This document shows, in pieces, positions 5,179 to 6,424 of a stretch of 6,424 bases of DNA. Numbering within the stretch: the first letter of the stretch is position 1; the number at the start of each line of letters is the position of its first letter. Position numbers and translations under genes: made by a program. The DNA is taken from contig JBJOGJ010000222.1 in assembly GCA_046048295.1 (NCBI GenBank), positions 1 to 6,424 of the forward strand, read 5' to 3'. The DNA comes from CBDCWA01 sp046048295. GTDB lineage: Bacteria; Pseudomonadota; Alphaproteobacteria; Rhizobiales; Hyphomicrobiaceae. The notes beneath the pieces are model-generated. The model was not told where the DNA came from, did no database searches, and saw only the letters and a list, made by a program, of their open reading frames with translations.

Positions 5179-5921
5179 GCGGCGGCCGGGAGCGGCGGCA
5201 TCGAGGCAAGCAGGCGGCCCTTGCCTGCGTAGGGTGAGGGGCGGCCGAGTTTCTGCATTATGTACCAGCAGCGCACCACGACGGGCTGCAGTACCGGCAC
5301 TCCCAGTTCCTTCTCGAGGGGCTCGAGTACGTCGAGAATGCGCCAGTCACTGCCGAGAATGTAGAGCGCCTCCGGATTGCCGCTCGTCGCCTTGAAGGTC
5401 CTGACGATGCCTGCCATCACCTCGTCGATGGTCATCTGGTAGACGTCCTGGTCTTCTGCGACCGGCTTGCCCATGGCCAGTACCTCGAAGCCGGCATCGA
5501 CGAAGTAGCGGCGAAAGGCGTCCGCGAGTTCGCCCGAGAACGGCGTCAGGCCGACGAAGCGGCCTACGCCGAGCGCCTTCATGGCAGCGACCTGAGTCGA
5601 GCCGGTGGTGAACACAGGCACGCCATGGCGTGCCTGCCATTCGTTGATGAGGCGGGTTTCCTCTGCGAGCCCCTGCAACATGAAGGGCGGTGCGCCTTCG
5701 GGATGGATCATGTCGCAGCCCTTGGCGGCCAGTGCCGCTACCTTCTCCGTATATGTCGGCATGGCGTTCCTGAACTCGTCGAGGGAGCGATATGCAAAGC
5801 CCATGTACTCGGGAACGAGGTCGATATCGTCCGGAAGCAGGGCTTCGAGATCCTTCAGCGAGTTCGAGGTCAGGGTCGGCTTGATGACGCCGATCCTGAT
5901 GTGGGTGGCTGGGTCCGCCAT
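5175..5921 (-). CDS. Asp/Glu racemase / arylmalonate decarboxylase / maleate isomerase family protein lacking the usual cysteines
   Basis: The product has 248 aa, the normal length for this family. Its layout matches: IRIGVIKPTL start, GCDMIHPEGAPPF (68-80), VPVFTTGSTQVAAMKALGVGRFVGLTPFSGELADAFRRYFVDAGFEVLAM (101-150), and RILDVLEPLEKELGVPVLQP (194-213). Members usually act through one or two cysteines in the equivalents of residues 76 and 190. Here these positions read as Gly76 and Gly190 (ILGSDW). The only Cys are 69 and 218, off the aligned sites. The activity is therefore unclear: it may use a different mechanism, or only bind a carboxylate. The start at ATG 5921 has GAGG upstream. It follows the Bug/TctC gene by 22 bp on the same strand, so a role in metabolism of the imported carboxylate or aromatic acid is a reasonable inference. 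The fold is secure, the reaction is not. Confidence 0.85.
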   Translation of the reverse strand: MADPATHIRIGVIKPTLTSNSLKDLEALLPDDIDLVPEYMGFAYRSLDEFRNAMPTYTEKVAALAAKGCDMIHPEGAPPFMLQGLAEETRLINEWQARHGVPVFTTGSTQVAAMKALGVGRFVGLTPFSGELADAFRRYFVDAGFEVLAMGKPVAEDQDVYQMTIDEVMAGIVRTFKATSGNPEALYILGSDWRILDVLEPLEKELGVPVLQPVVVRCWYIMQKLGRPSPYAGKGRLLASMPPLPAAA

Positions 5922-5943
5922 GGCTGCAACTTTCCTCGGTGTA

Positions 5944-6424
5944 CTATTTCTTCTTTTTCGGCTGCTCGCCCTTGATGCCGTTGATCTTGTCGACGATGTC
6001 TGCCGGGGTCGCCGCGATATCCGCTACGACCTGCTCGATCTCGGATCCCTTGGCGGGGTCGAGTTCGATGCCGCGCTTCTTGGCTTCGCCAAGGAACGTC
6101 GGGTCTTTGATCGTCGCGTCGAAGGCGTCACGGAACGTCTTGAGGACGTTGGCGGGTACGCCTGGCGGGGTAATGTAGGCGCGTCCGACGGACTGATACG
6201 CAAATGCTGCGTCCATTACCTTGCGGTGTTCATCGGTCTTTGCGAATTCGTAGATCGTCGGCACGTCGGGAAGCTCCGCGTGCTTCTTCTTCGTGTATTG
6301 GACAATTACGCGGATCTTCTTGTCACTCAGCAACTGACGGCTCTGGGCCTTGAGGCTGCTCCAGGTGGTGCCGCCGACGCCCTGCACCTCGCCGCGCTCC
6401 ATTGCGAGCATCGACTGGTTGGTT
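5944..6424 (-). CDS. Tripartite tricarboxylate transporter substrate-binding protein (Bug/TctC family), C-terminal half
   Basis: The frame is open to the right edge (the four residues before the first Met read TNQS), so this is the C-terminal ~159 residues of a protein normally near 320-330 aa. Family features are SMLAMERGEVQG (the segment that closes over the ligand), KKIRVIVQYTKKKHAELPDVPTIYEFA, AYITPPGVPANVLKTFRDAFDATIKDPTFLGEAKKRGIELDP and a final helix. The Pro-Gly-Val-Pro motif followed by a helix is very typical. Bug proteins are periplasmic binding proteins for carboxylates or other acids and often lack a linked membrane permease, which is not visible here. The chain ends in a short Lys-rich tail (QPKKKK), which is unusual but small. 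It is the first gene of a pair with the racemase-family gene 22 bp downstream. The ligand cannot be told from the sequence. Confidence 0.87.
   Translation of the reverse strand, partial: TNQSMLAMERGEVQGVGGTTWSSLKAQSRQLLSDKKIRVIVQYTKKKHAELPDVPTIYEFAKTDEHRKVMDAAFAYQSVGRAYITPPGVPANVLKTFRDAFDATIKDPTFLGEAKKRGIELDPAKGSEIEQVVADIAATPADIVDKINGIKGEQPKKKK

Noticed and set aside
4779..5237. A 152-codon plus-strand frame within the DUF418 gene
   Set aside because: It is an out-of-frame shadow of the DUF418 C-terminus, which carries the family signature in its own frame.

Overview
The window reads as a high-GC alphaproteobacterial chromosome segment, most likely Hyphomicrobiales (Bradyrhizobium/Rhodopseudomonas/Rhodoplanes-like). 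This rests on the gene families and their order: a LolA with a long Pro/Gly/Ala-rich N-terminal linker, a CenR/OtpR-type OmpR-family regulator beside a cyclic-nucleotide-binding-fold protein, and a Bug-type (TctC) binding protein paired with an Asp/Glu-racemase-family protein. There is no sign of a mobile element, phage, CRISPR array, rRNA or tRNA. All assignments come from reading the sequence; no database search was run.

Left part (1-3007): the 3' part of lolA (+) enters from the left edge. A 349-bp gap follows. Its second half (811-952) looks like an unannotated structured small RNA with three consecutive stem-loops, each presenting a C-rich or CU-rich loop, and the last one a rho-independent terminator. 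Next, on the minus strand, come an OmpR-type response regulator (2366 to 1680) and, 167 bp downstream of it, a stand-alone cyclic-nucleotide-binding-fold protein (1512 to 976). Divergent from the regulator is a YkuD-type L,D-transpeptidase (2474-3007). LolA (lipoprotein traffic), an envelope-type regulator and a peptidoglycan cross-linking enzyme together give this half a cell-envelope theme.

Middle (3008-5178, + strand): a small Tat-signal YHS-domain protein (3153-3635), a 244-bp gap with three copies of GGGTARCG, and a DUF418/YeiB-like multi-pass membrane protein (3880-5178) with a charged soluble insert.

Right part (5175-6424, minus strand): the C-terminal half of a tripartite tricarboxylate transporter binding protein (Bug/TctC) runs off the right edge. 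It is followed after 22 bp by an Asp/Glu racemase / arylmalonate decarboxylase / maleate isomerase family protein that has Gly where both family cysteines would sit. This pair probably belongs to a carboxylate uptake and utilisation operon. It ends tail-to-tail against the DUF418 gene, the two stop codons overlapping in the four bases CTAA.

The item most worth following up is the candidate sRNA at 811-952. Next are the racemase-fold protein without catalytic cysteines and the cyclic-nucleotide-binding protein whose phosphate-binding Arg is replaced by His.
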